Of a DNA stretch of 64,000 nucleotides, positions 16,446 through 25,400 are shown one piece after another. The stretch spans positions 62,001-126,000 of the forward strand of contig CAWDMC010000002.1 in assembly GCA_963803295.1 (NCBI GenBank). The letters run 5' to 3'. The stretch's first letter is position 1. Each line of letters starts with the position of its first letter. The notes under the pieces were generated by a model. It saw only the letters and a list, made by a program, of their open reading frames with translations, was not told the origin of the DNA and did not search any database. The translations under genes were made by a program, and so were the position numbers. Source of the stretch: CAWDMC01 sp963803295 (GTDB lineage Bacteria > Acidobacteriota > Terriglobia > UBA7540).

Positions 16446-16541
16446 CAGCGCTAGCGATCAGCCGCTTGGCGGCGAGCTTCGGCTCGACGCAGTAAGACCG
16501 GCTGATAACTGAAGATCCGCAGCCCAGAGGAGACACAAAAG

Positions 16542-17033
16542 ATGGCAGGCATCAATGGATTGACGCTCGGATTCCGGTCTGACGCCAATGTCAGAGTCCA
16601 CAAGTTCACAGTTATGGTGAAGTCCTCCGCCAACACCTCGACTCAGAAGGCGCAATACGCAGCGGCCCCGGCGGCGCAGAACGCCTCCGGGATTCTTGGA
16701 GTGCTCACCGAACACTTTGTTGAACCAAACTACTTTGTGCCTCAGGGGACCAACCCTACAAACGTGACGGGCACCACGCCCACGCTCTATAGCCTGACGA
16801 ATCGTGCCCTGACCCTGCAAGTCAACGGCGTGGCCCGCTGCATCGCGGCAGGGGCCATTAATCAAGGTGACATGCTGATTGTTGCCGACGCCTATGGACG
16901 CGTACAGAGCCTGAGTTCATCAGGGATCGCGGCCGGCACCACGACTTATGGCGTGGGCATCGCCCAGCATAACGTGTCCAGTCCTAACGATATCGTTCAA
17001 GTGCGTTTGGAGTTCAACCAGGCGAAAGTGTAG
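16542..17033 (+). CDS. Capsid decoration (cement) protein, DUF2190-like
   Basis: 163 residues, beta-rich and without charged helices: INGLTLGFRSDANVRVHKFTV at the start and GAINQGDMLIVADAYGRVQSL in the centre, followed by GIAQHNVSSPNDIVQVRLE. The 'G--I--GD-L--d--G-v' pattern is typical of head-stabilising DUF2190-type proteins encoded just before the major capsid gene. GAGGAG precedes the ATG. It would bind the capsid outside as a small trimeric protein. Confidence 0.65.
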   Translation: MAGINGLTLGFRSDANVRVHKFTVMVKSSANTSTQKAQYAAAPAAQNASGILGVLTEHFVEPNYFVPQGTNPTNVTGTTPTLYSLTNRALTLQVNGVARCIAAGAINQGDMLIVADAYGRVQSLSSSGIAAGTTTYGVGIAQHNVSSPNDIVQVRLEFNQAKV

Positions 17034-17258
17034 CGGCGCGGGTCGAGTGGCAAGCGACGAGCCTTGTCACTCCCCGAATCGCCGGAGCGGCTGGTGTGGA
17101 CCTGCGAGTCTGGTGCAGGAGACCAGCGGAAGCCGTGCGGCCCCGGAAAGGACGGGGTGGCCGTCGGTGGATTGCTTGAGTTGCTCGGCGGCGCCCGAGC
17201 ACCCGTCCCAGGCAAGGACTTGTTACTCGTCACTGGTCCCTTGCCGACTGGATCTGAA

Positions 17259-18191
17259 ATGCCCGATATCTCTTTACAGTACCTCGACCAGCCGCTCAGC
17301 AACGTGAGCATTGGCTATCAAAACGACGATTATCTGGCCGACAAGTTATTTCCCATCTTGCCCGTAAAGAAGCAGTCCGGACGATACTGGGTGTACGGAA
17401 AAGAGAAGTTCCGGCAGTATGAGACCATCCGCCACGCCGGAGCTGAAGCGAGAGAGATCGCACCGTGGAGCCTCTCCAATAATGCGTACTTCTGTGACGA
17501 TCATAGCCTCAAAGACAAAATTGCCGACGAGGAGCGTGCCAATTCCGACGGCGCCGAGCTCGAGATCTCGACCACCGAGAACCTGACGGATTCCATCCTG
17601 TTGGACCTCGAAATCCGGGTGGCCAATCTGGTTCTGAGCGGCCCGGTTCCCAATGTCACCCTTTCGGGCACCAGCCAGTGGTCCGACTACGTCAATTCCG
17701 ATCCGGTAGCGGCTATAGAAGCTCAGAAGACTGCCGTAAAGCAGCAGATCGGCAAAACCCCGGATACGCTTGCGGTCAGCTATCCCGTTTTGGCCGCGCT
17801 GCGCCAGCATCCCAAGATCATCGACCGGTTTAAGTACACCCAGGCAGGCGTGCTTGATCTGGTTTCACTTCGGACGGCGTTTAGCGTGGATAACTTCTGG
17901 GTTGCCGGTGCAGAGTACGACACTGCAGACGAAGGCCAGTCGCCCTCGCTGAACTTCGTGTGGGGAAAGAACGCGCTGCTGGCCTACGTCCTGCCCGAGC
18001 CGCGGCGTAGGGAAGTAACCCTGGGGTACACCTTCCGCTGGTTGTTTGGCGCACCCGAGCTTGGTGGAACTCTGGCGAAACGGTACCGGCTCGAGTCGAA
18101 AAGCTCCGACGTGATCGAGGTCCACCGTTACGATGACATTCAATTGGTGGCGCCTTCGGCGGGATTCGTATTTCTTAACGCTATTGCGTAA
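17259..18191 (+). CDS. Major capsid protein
   Basis: 310 residues from ATG 17259. The frame extends upstream to a TTG at 17064, but that part (about 65 residues) looks unlike protein of this family. Typical capsid features: YQNDDYLADKLFPILPVKKQSGRYWVYGKE with an extended-loop-like stretch, APWSLSNNAYFCDDHSLKDKI, a 'LTDSILLDLEIRVANLV' spine-type helix, ALRQHPKIIDR, and a beta-rich C-terminus. I take it as an HK97-fold capsid protein. The gene is followed by a cluster of REP palindromes before the next head gene. Confidence 0.75.
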   Translation: MPDISLQYLDQPLSNVSIGYQNDDYLADKLFPILPVKKQSGRYWVYGKEKFRQYETIRHAGAEAREIAPWSLSNNAYFCDDHSLKDKIADEERANSDGAELEISTTENLTDSILLDLEIRVANLVLSGPVPNVTLSGTSQWSDYVNSDPVAAIEAQKTAVKQQIGKTPDTLAVSYPVLAALRQHPKIIDRFKYTQAGVLDLVSLRTAFSVDNFWVAGAEYDTADEGQSPSLNFVWGKNALLAYVLPEPRRREVTLGYTFRWLFGAPELGGTLAKRYRLESKSSDVIEVHRYDDIQLVAPSAGFVFLNAIA

Positions 18192-18200
18192 CGGCCTGTT

Positions 18201-18402
18201 GTAGCGCCGGTGTCCCCACCGGCGTAGCTGCGCTGTCCCTTCGCTCCACTCAGGGCAGGCCCTCAGCGCCGGAAACGCCGGTGAACGCCGGTGGGGACAC
18301 CGGCGCTACAACATCTATTCTCAGCGGCGAAACGCCGGTGGGGACACCGGCGCTACAGCAGGGCCGAAAACGGCCGGTGGGGAGTGGGGACACCGGCGCT
18401 AC
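18201..18402. repeat. Cluster of four REP palindromes
   Basis: One forward copy (18201-18234) and three reverse copies (about 18263-18309, 18322-18357, 18363-18402) of the GTAGCGCCGGTG family. The cores are GCCGGTG and CACCGGC around a four-base loop, with GCGCTAC at the outer end of the reverse copies; the last copy has an insertion in its loop. They fill the gap between the major capsid gene and the next head gene. Confidence 0.8.
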
Positions 18403-18434
18403 AGCAGGGGTCAGTTTGTGAAAGGAAGAGCGAG

Positions 18435-18811
18435 ATGCCTCGTTACCAGGTCTTACGTCCGATCGAACACAACGGCTGCCTGTACTTGCCGGACGGATAT
18501 CAGGCAACCGATGCCGCCCGCAGTGCCGGCAACGGAAGAACCATCCCTACGAACACAACAGGCGTGATTGAACTGACACCTGCGGAGGCCGGAGCGTTCG
18601 GCGGTCAGCAACTTCGTCCGGTGGCCGCCAATCCCGGTTATGGTCTGATCCCAATTCCGGAACCAGGCACTGCCACCGAATCCCCTGCGGCCCCGGCGGC
18701 AGCGCAGCCTTACCGGCCAGCGCAACCCCGGAGCCGGTCTCGAAGTCCGGTCCTGAGGCGGATTCCGCTACGGGCCCCGCGAAACCTGCAGGCCGGGCCA
18801 AGGGCAAGTAA
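18435..18811 (+). CDS. Small head protein, reading frame shifts near its 3' end
   Basis: The start is ATG 18435 with AGGAAG upstream. MPRYQVLRPIEHNGCLYLPDG and the following residues read naturally until about 18700, then in the same frame the translation becomes Arg/Ser/Pro-rich and runs without stop into the next gene. In the -1 frame the region gives ATPEPVSKSGPEADSATGPA and then KPAGRAKGK with a TAA at 18809-18811, a far more plausible hydrophilic C-terminus. So the gene likely ends at 18811 after a one-base frame change (error, mutation or slippage), and the apparent 300-residue fusion with the connector is artificial. Its function is unknown; similar small proteins lie after capsid genes in Mu-like phages. 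Confidence 0.45.
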
Positions 18812-18854
18812 GCGCCGGCTCTCGTCGGTCGAGTTTACGGAGTGTGATGGAAGT

Positions 18855-19388
18855 ATGGCTTATACAACGGTGGACAACGTGGCGGCGATGTTTCCGGGGT
18901 TCGTGCGAGGTACTCCTCAGCAGAAGCCGTCGGACATGCTGATCCAGACGTTTATCGACGACGCCGCAGCGGAGATCAACGCCATTATGGTGCGGCGCGG
19001 TTTTGTCGCTCCGGGGCTTTCCGCGCCGCAAATCGCCTCATTGCTTTCGCCGGATGCCTTCAACCTCTGCGAGATGATCAATCGCTGTGGCGCCGCCGCG
19101 CAATTGGGCCAAACCCTATCCACGTTCGGAACCACCAGTGCAAATGATCTGACGGCGCGTTTTGATGACAGGTATCAGCGCCTTAAGACCGATCTCGACG
19201 CTCGCGACAGCCGGGGCCTGCCCCTTCCTAGCGGACCCTACGACAAGTACTTTGATCCGCTGGCGCGTACTGAAACCGCGCAACCGGGACTGAGGGCCAA
19301 CGCTGGCGGCGATCAGCCAGAAGCCCAGACGCCTGCCCAGACAGGCAGCAGTCAAGTATTCGGCAAATTCGATAAGCGCGGTACCTGA
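18855..19388 (+). CDS. Head-tail connector, Mu gp36 (DUF1320)-like
   Basis: 177 residues from ATG 18855: MAYTTVDNVAAMFPGFVRG, then DMLIQTFIDDAAAEINAIMVRRGF and FNLCEMINRCGAAAQLGQTL. The pattern of a short N-terminal strand, an 'I--FI-DA---I---L--RG' helix and a second helical hairpin is the one seen in adaptor proteins under the portal (gp36/DUF1320, gp6-like). The C-terminal 45 residues are Pro/Gln/Ala-rich and poorly structured. It belongs with the neck proteins that follow. Confidence 0.55.
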   Translation: MAYTTVDNVAAMFPGFVRGTPQQKPSDMLIQTFIDDAAAEINAIMVRRGFVAPGLSAPQIASLLSPDAFNLCEMINRCGAAAQLGQTLSTFGTTSANDLTARFDDRYQRLKTDLDARDSRGLPLPSGPYDKYFDPLARTETAQPGLRANAGGDQPEAQTPAQTGSSQVFGKFDKRGT

Positions 19389-19445
19389 AGAGGCCGGGCG
19401 GACTCTCGCACCGGAGAAGTCCCCGAGCCCGACGAAAGAGACGCG

Positions 19446-19979
19446 ATGTCTTACACTCCCGCTTACAGTGCGACTTTTTCAAAACCACTGCTCAACCAGT
19501 TGATCGCGATCATTCAGCGCGATCAGCTGGCGGCGCTCCAGCTGGTAAATCCTTCTCTCGATCCGATCAACGAATTTCACAAAGGTCCTGGCATGCGAGC
19601 CGCATTTCCATGGCTTGCACTGGCGGTGGACTCGACAAAATTCGACAACCAGGCACACGGCGCCAGAAAGTCAACAACCCGGATCGTCCTCGCCCTGGAT
19701 GTCGGCCAGTTCGATCAAGATATGGCTCAAGAGAGCGGCCAGGACTATGCCCGTCTGCTCGACATGGTGATCACAAGCGCCTCGCTAGCGGACTTCACCT
19801 CTCCGCTGGCCATTCTGCACCAGACAGTTCCCAGTGGGATCACCACTCCCCCGGTAACGGGCGCCGTGAAGGATGTATTCATCGTGTCGCACAGTTACGG
19901 GTTGGTGACACTTAAAGAGGTCCAGACGCCCGTGCTTCGGGTGACTCTCGACCTTCAGTTTGAACTCGAGGAGATCTAA
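19446..19979 (+). CDS. Neck or tail-completion protein
   Basis: 177 residues: an N-terminal helix (LLNQLIAIIQRDQLAALQLV) and a beta-rich domain (AFPWLALAVDSTKF, STTRIVLALDVGQF) ending in LRVTLDLQFELEEI. Size, fold pattern and position between the connector and tail tube genes fit a head-tail joining or tail-terminator protein (Mu gp37-like). No specific motif confirms which. Confidence 0.45.
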   Translation: MSYTPAYSATFSKPLLNQLIAIIQRDQLAALQLVNPSLDPINEFHKGPGMRAAFPWLALAVDSTKFDNQAHGARKSTTRIVLALDVGQFDQDMAQESGQDYARLLDMVITSASLADFTSPLAILHQTVPSGITTPPVTGAVKDVFIVSHSYGLVTLKEVQTPVLRVTLDLQFELEEI

Positions 19980-20001
19980 AAGACATTCGAAGGAAATCAA
20001 C

Positions 20002-20613
20002 ATGACTAGCTTCAGCATCACTGTTCCCGACATCCACCAGGGTCCGGGCTATCTTTGGTACGACGTCCAGGCGCCAGGACCGGGCGGACGCCTTCTCATC
20101 GACTCCGATGGAAACCCCGTGAATGGATCGCCGATGCCCATGGGGGCTTCTGACGGGGCGGCAACCTTCAATATGGAAGCGAAGATCGGGGAAATCGGTA
20201 TCGACCAGGAGACGGCGCCGGTCGGCGCCGTTATGACCGCGGAGAGCGCCTATATCGAAGTTACCCTGAAGGAATCTTCGCTGGCCAAGATCGGCAAGAC
20301 TCTGGCGCACGCCACTTACTCGAACGGTACCGACACCAGTCTGCCGAGCGGCGCGCAAGCGTACGAACAGCTTACCGTCGGGGGATTGGTTGCAGTTCCG
20401 CAGGCCGCCGTAGCCCTTATCTCGCCGCGCCGGGGTTATGTCTCGCCCGGAAAGTTTATGGTTGCCTGCCTGTATTCGAGTTACGCAAAAGACCCTTTTC
20501 AAATCGGTTTCACCCGCAGCAAGGAAGCCGTCTACAAAGTGCGCTTCGAGGGTCTGGCGGTCATCTCCCGCGCGCAAGGAGATCGTGTGGCGCAATTCTA
20601 CCGCCAGGTTTAG
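20002..20613 (+). CDS. Tail tube (major tail) protein
   Basis: 203 residues from ATG 20002 (GAAGGAAAT upstream): FSITVPDIHQGPGYLWYDV, a GEIGIDQETAPVGAVMTAESAYIEVTLKES segment and a C-terminal KVRFEGLAVISRAQGDRVAQFY. The pattern of a beta-sandwich with long loops and an 'A-i-v-l-E' strand is typical of siphoviral tail tube subunits, which stack as hexamers. No sheath gene is nearby, so the tail is predicted to be non-contractile. The next gene is a tail assembly chaperone, the usual neighbour. Confidence 0.6.
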   Translation: MTSFSITVPDIHQGPGYLWYDVQAPGPGGRLLIDSDGNPVNGSPMPMGASDGAATFNMEAKIGEIGIDQETAPVGAVMTAESAYIEVTLKESSLAKIGKTLAHATYSNGTDTSLPSGAQAYEQLTVGGLVAVPQAAVALISPRRGYVSPGKFMVACLYSSYAKDPFQIGFTRSKEAVYKVRFEGLAVISRAQGDRVAQFYRQV

Positions 20614-20631
20614 GCAATGAGGGGTGAAGGC

Positions 20632-21195
20632 ATGAGTCTGAGTGAGACTTTTGAAGATGAGCGGAACGTGAAAAGCGTGGCCAGCGCCGATGACTTCAGG
20701 CGGGCCGTTGATGGCCGCCTGGCGCCGCCCGAGCCAATCTTTTTGCCGAAGCTGGGTAAAGCCGTCTTGCTCCGGAAGCCTCTGCCACTCTGGTTCGTGT
20801 TCCGCGGCCGGCTTCCCCAGAGTCTGGCGGTCAGAGCCGTTCCAGCAGCAGCGCTGCACTCGCCGAGTGGAAATCCTGCCGAGGAACTCGTGGCCATGGC
20901 CGATTGGATCCTAACCCTTCTTCGGGAGGTTTTTGTCGAACCCCGCGTCTCGATGAACCCGCAGGAGGGTGAGATCTCACCCGATTGGCTCGATCTCGAA
21001 GACGTGAACTTCATTATCAGGTGGGCGTATGGCGAGGTTGCTGCCGAGGGAAGTCCGGCTTCCAACGGCAATAGCGACCTCGCGACCTTTCGTGGAGGGT
21101 CCGGATCTTCTGTTGCTGGCGCGGGCGGCCGAAACCTGGTCATCGAGACCCAGCGAGCTGATCCAAGCAGAGGGTACAGCGGCCCTTCAGATTGA
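20632..21195 (+). CDS. Tail assembly chaperone, first frame (gpG-like)
   Basis: The start is at ATG 20632, since GGTGAAGG precedes it. About 187 residues: EPIFLPKLGKAVLLRKPLPLWF, a central ADWILTLLREVFVEPRVSM, and PDWLDLEDVNFIIRWAYGEVAA, typical of tail assembly chaperones. After about residue 145 the product becomes Gly/Ser-rich and unremarkable, whereas the overlapping frame (21029-21370) reads as a normal chaperone extension, so ribosomal frameshifting between the two is likely. The chaperone binds the tape measure protein and tube subunits during tail assembly. Confidence 0.6.
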   Translation: MSLSETFEDERNVKSVASADDFRRAVDGRLAPPEPIFLPKLGKAVLLRKPLPLWFVFRGRLPQSLAVRAVPAAALHSPSGNPAEELVAMADWILTLLREVFVEPRVSMNPQEGEISPDWLDLEDVNFIIRWAYGEVAAEGSPASNGNSDLATFRGGSGSSVAGAGGRNLVIETQRADPSRGYSGPSD

Positions 21196-21370
21196 CTTGG
21201 CGGCGGCGGTGGTGCTCTGGCAGGAACGTGAAAGGCTGGCTCGGCCGAGAGAATGCGCACAGGGACAAGCAGGCCCGGCACAACAGGCCCGGCACAACAG
21301 GTTGGCACAGCAGGCCGGAGAAAAGGCATGGACGGTTCGAAACTCAATCCGGGCAACGCCGCGGGAATGA
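21029..21370 (+). CDS. Tail assembly chaperone extension (gpT-like, frameshifted)
   Basis: An overlapping frame of 113 codons, one base ahead of the gpG-like gene (equivalent to a +1 or -2 shift). It contains FVEGPDLLLLARAAETWSSR and PSELIQAEGTAALQIDLAAA, the 'W--RPSEL----a-q-DlA' pattern of the second chaperone domain. It has its own ATG, but in most siphoviruses this domain is made only as a fusion by frameshifting; published work on Mu describes a -2 shift. The exact slip site lies between about 21040 and 21110 and is not obvious by eye. The 3' end overlaps the tape-measure gene by 43 bases. Confidence 0.55.
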   Translation: MARLLPREVRLPTAIATSRPFVEGPDLLLLARAAETWSSRPSELIQAEGTAALQIDLAAAVVLWQERERLARPRECAQGQAGPAQQARHNRLAQQAGEKAWTVRNSIRATPRE

Positions 21371-22077
21371 TGGGGGCTCTCTCCACTCAAGATGCGCAGT
21401 CACTCCAGAGCCAGCTCAATCAGCAGCTTGAGATCGCCAACCAGGGCATGTCGAATTGGGCTCGAAATTTTACCAGGTACATCTCGACCGCCGAGACAGC
21501 CTTGACCGGCTTTCAGCGTTCAACCGATTCTACCTTCACCAGCTTTGCCCAAGGCATGACCAAAAGCGAGGAGCACTCATCCCGTTACGCCTCCACGGTC
21601 AGTGACGCCATGGCCAAGTCTCTGCGATCCATTCTGTCTTCCATTTCGAGCGAGTCCGTCGTGCGGGCGCTTTACAACAGCGGCTTGGGCTTCTACTACA
21701 TGGCCGTTCAGGCTTACAGCCAGGCTGCCCAAGCCTTTGAAGCAGCGGCGATTTTCGGCAGCATTGCGGGAGTGGCCCGCAGTCTGGACGGGGCCATCTC
21801 GGGAGGGTCATCGGTCAGCTCCGGTTCGGCAAGCCGCTCCACCTCCCCGACGACGTCTTACGCCCCAACCTCGTCGGCTTCGACCGCTTCCTCCAAGTCC
21901 GGCGGAAACGTCACCGTGATGGTCATGGGTGAGCCGCAAGCTGCGGCCTGGCTGACTCGAGTTATCAATACGGGCGTGGAGAAGTACGACCTGCGGCTCC
22001 ACCGCGAGCCACACCAAGCGCTCGGCTCCGGCCGGACGATGACGGCCTTCACGCGAGATCCTAAGTTTTGGAGCTGA
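21328..22077 (+). CDS. Short tape-measure-like tail protein
   Basis: The start is ATG 21328, with GGAGAAAAGG upstream. 249 residues: a helical N-terminal part (QSLQSQLNQQLEIANQGMSN, then STAETALTGFQRSTDSTFTSFAQGM), then SLRSILSSISSESVVRALYN and YYMAVQAYSQAAQAFEAAAIFGSIAGVARSL, which resembles the C-terminal end of tail tape measure proteins, a Ser/Thr-rich linker and VTVMVMGEPQAAAWLTRVINT. It follows the chaperone pair, where the tape measure gene belongs, but is far shorter than usual (often 600 or more residues). This implies a very short tail, or loss of most of the protein. Confidence 0.5.
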   Translation: MDGSKLNPGNAAGMMGALSTQDAQSLQSQLNQQLEIANQGMSNWARNFTRYISTAETALTGFQRSTDSTFTSFAQGMTKSEEHSSRYASTVSDAMAKSLRSILSSISSESVVRALYNSGLGFYYMAVQAYSQAAQAFEAAAIFGSIAGVARSLDGAISGGSSVSSGSASRSTSPTTSYAPTSSASTASSKSGGNVTVMVMGEPQAAAWLTRVINTGVEKYDLRLHREPHQALGSGRTMTAFTRDPKFWS

Positions 22078-22082
22078 CGATT

Positions 22083-22466
22083 ATGGCGAATCCAATGATC
22101 GTCTACGACTCTGGCGCCGGCCCCACGACGCTCAATCTCCAGCAACTACCTCGTCACGCGCCTGCATACATGTACGAGGCGATTCGTCACGACAACGTGG
22201 CCAGCTCGGGAGTGCGTGAGTCCGTCACCGAGCGCATCGATCGGTTTTTCCAACTCGAAATGGAATACGTTGCCGCCGGACCCGACGTGAGCAACTGGGC
22301 GGCGTTCATGCAGTACGCACTGGGCGGAGGCCAATTCAGCTATTACTCCGACAGCGCCGAGACCTCGTTCACCAACTGCTGGCTTGAGGACACTAGCTGG
22401 ACCGCGGAATACAAATCGGCGGGACAGTACACGTTTAGTTTGAAGTTGCGTCAGGCGGTCATATGA
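22083..22466 (+). CDS. Probable distal tail protein
   Basis: 127 residues from ATG 22083 (GGAG upstream; an in-frame TTG at 22068 is possible). PMIVYDSGAGPTTLNLQQLP at the start, VTERIDRFFQLEMEYVAAGPDVSNWAAFMQYALGG in the middle and a C-terminal QYTFSLKLRQAV form a compact beta-rich protein. The 'v-y-f---p' start, 'E------l--l' helix and 'W--Fm--a--G' segment are reminiscent of distal tail and tail-tip attachment proteins. Position after the tape measure and before the hub supports it. Confidence 0.45.
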   Translation: MANPMIVYDSGAGPTTLNLQQLPRHAPAYMYEAIRHDNVASSGVRESVTERIDRFFQLEMEYVAAGPDVSNWAAFMQYALGGGQFSYYSDSAETSFTNCWLEDTSWTAEYKSAGQYTFSLKLRQAVI

Positions 22467-22486
22467 GCGTTACGTGAAAGGCACCC

Positions 22487-25400
22487 ATGATCGTAGGAAA
22501 TCAAAATTGGCAGCAGGCGCTCAATCAACAGGTAAAGCAACCGCTGTACGTTTTTGAGATTCCGGACTTCGGAATCGTCCTGGCTACCTTCTCGACCGAG
22601 TCCGGGAACGTCAATGTGGGCGGCTATTATCCAGGGGACTTCTGGAGCGACCTGAGGCAAACGTTGGCGTGGCTCTACGCCCGCCAGAATGCGCCCATCC
22701 GCGGATGGCAGGGTAACGCTCTGCTTACGCCGACGGGCAGCGCCCAGTTTGCCGAGTGCGGAATCGTGTCGACGCCTGACTTTTCCACCTTCCCGCAAAT
22801 ACCGCTAGAGAACATCGTCCTCGATCCTCCGCCCGGCGTTATCGCCGATCTTTCACCCGGACCTGATGGATTTCCCATCAACTTCTCGCCCCAGGCTTTG
22901 CCTACCGGCAGCCTCCTGCTGAACACCTTTGAAAACTCTGCGCGGCAGAACCTGACGGGCCGCTGCTTCTCGTTGCTTCAGCCTTTCGGAAACTATCGAG
23001 TGGACGTGTTTGCCCGAACGGACGTTTTCTACTACCAAGGAAGTTCGCCCCTTGCCAGCCTTGGGAACGGATCTGCCGCGTGGGGGCCGGTGAGCGTGGG
23101 AGAGGGTGTCGTGATGGCTACCCTCTATCCGGCCAGCTTGCCCCAGCCGGCTCCCGGCGCCAGCTTTTCCACTCTGCCGCCACGATGGCTCGCGCACTCG
23201 AACCTGGGAGTCGGGAAAGCTCTCAAGGACTACTACGCACGGATCTACAGCAAAACGGACGTTGAGTATTTCGAGGAAGACCGCGTCCCCATCATTGTGC
23301 AGGACGCCCATCATGCCCGTTGTGGATCGAGTGCGGTGTCGTCCCCTGGCGTCGCTACCGTGCACTTGGTTTACCAGGACCCGGTTGCCGGGCCAACCGT
23401 GGTATTTACTTCGAGGCAGAACCTCGCGGTCTACAAGGACCTGCCACGTTCGTTCGATGTGCCGGCCTCCGATCCTTTTTATGTGCCTGATGTGACCGCA
23501 AGCAACGTCGCAGCTTTACAGAATCGCAGCTTCACTTATGATTGCGCCCTGGCCATGATCGCCTATTCGGTTGCCGGCAACTTCGCCGCAGCTTTGAAGA
23601 TAGGCCGTCAAATTAACGTCTTCCTGGACAATCCCGGCTATCTGGCCTCGCACGTTCTGGAGAACGCTGAAGACGGTTCGATCGGCCGCTGGTCGGCCTC
23701 GAGTTCGGGCACGATCGGTAGTCTGAACGATCCCGCCCAGCCGCCCTACGGCGCCGGGCTCGTATTGAAATTTCAGGCTCAAGCAGCAGGAGCTACTTTC
23801 ACTTACACGGGCTCAGGACTTTCGGACTTCAACGACAGCTACATTCAGTTTCAACACAAGGAGGATGAGTCTGTTTCCTTCTGCTTCAATATTGGAGTGT
23901 CGTGCGCCGCCGGAAGCGTCAGCCAGGTGCGTCTGACTTCTGCGCCCACCGCGCCTTCTACATACGATTCTTCGACTAAGGCCATCTCTGTGGCGATTGG
24001 TCTTGGCGAGGGACAATACCGCACTACGCTGATCGATCTCAATAGCCTGATCGCGAGGCTCGCCGGCGACACTCTGGAATCCATAAATAGTTTCCAGGTG
24101 GTGCTAAGTGCTCCCGGTGACTTGTATTTCGACAATCTCAGCCTCGGAGGGCAGCAACCGGCGAACTCGCTCAGTTTTTCCTACGATATCTATAACGGTC
24201 AGGTCGACCAGGCCTATATTCGTACCGGCGCCATGGCCTGGGTGTGCTACGCCTACGCAATCTATATGGCGCTATCGCTCGACTACACTCCGGCGCCGTA
24301 TCTCGAGCGCATGCTCAATTTCCTGATGTCGCTTCGGTCGAGCGATCCTGACCTGCGCAGCGGCTTACTCTATGCCGGATACGGTCAATATAAAGACCCG
24401 GGTTATCAGTGCGTGCCCGGCCTCCAGGATTACGTTTCTACGGAACATAACATCGACGCTTACTTCGCCTTGATCCGGGCCGCGGGCATTCTGCCTGTCG
24501 CTGCCACCAGGCTGCTGAAGGAAGGCCTGATCTCGAGCGTTCAGGCGGCCTCTCTGGGCGCTACCGCTTCCGCCGCTTTTGTCACTGCCAGTGGAATCGC
24601 CGCTGCTCTCACCACGAACCTTTACATCGCTCCCGGTAATGCCCCCGGCCGTTTCGCTCAGGGCGCGAATTCCACCGGACTTGATACTTCACAAGCCCTG
24701 GACGCCTCTGGAACCTGGGCGGCGCTCTTCTGCCACGCCCTGGGCGACGATGCCAAGGCGGCCGAATGCGTGAAGTTCGTTTATCAGAACTTCTATCTGC
24801 AGAACCAGCAGATCCTCACTTCGAGCAGCCCATTCTCTTTCAATCTGGCTTACCAGCTGGAGCAGACCTTCTGCGGCTTCAAGGTCTACAACGACAGCTC
24901 GGGCGGATACTCAGGATCGCCTGCCGTGGTGTGGCAGGAAGGCACTTGGGGCATGATCACAGCGCTTCTTCGCCTCCACGACGTCGCCAGCGTGTCCTCC
25001 TACTTTGCAGGCGTGGAAGGCAGTCTCGACCTCTTTCTCACCAAGCTGATTACGGGCCAGCGGCTTATTCGGGCAGTTACGGGCAACGGTTCGCTGCTTA
25101 GTTACACGCTCGCTGCCCGTGGGCTGCCCTACGAGTTTACGGTTTGGCCCAGCGTTGGCTCGACCGCTTGGTTCTGGATCACCGCCATGAATCCCGGCAT
25201 TTTGCTCAGCACCCAGACTGAGGTCGAAATTTTGCCTTACTTGTCGGTACCTCAAGGGCAAGGCCAATCGGTGAGTGAGCTGGACGGGTCGAGCTCGGTC
25301 GGCGCCCTCGAGATCCGGGCTATCGATCCTGCCGCTATCCTGAAGGGGCTGATGGCCCAGGACGATCTGGTGGGCAAGACCGCCACTTTCAAAATGGGCT

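Noticed and set aside
17064..17258. 65-residue N-terminal extension of the major capsid protein
   Set aside because: The extension is Pro/Gly-rich and unlike the capsid family, and the ATG at 17259 starts a normal capsid sequence; the TTG start is less likely.
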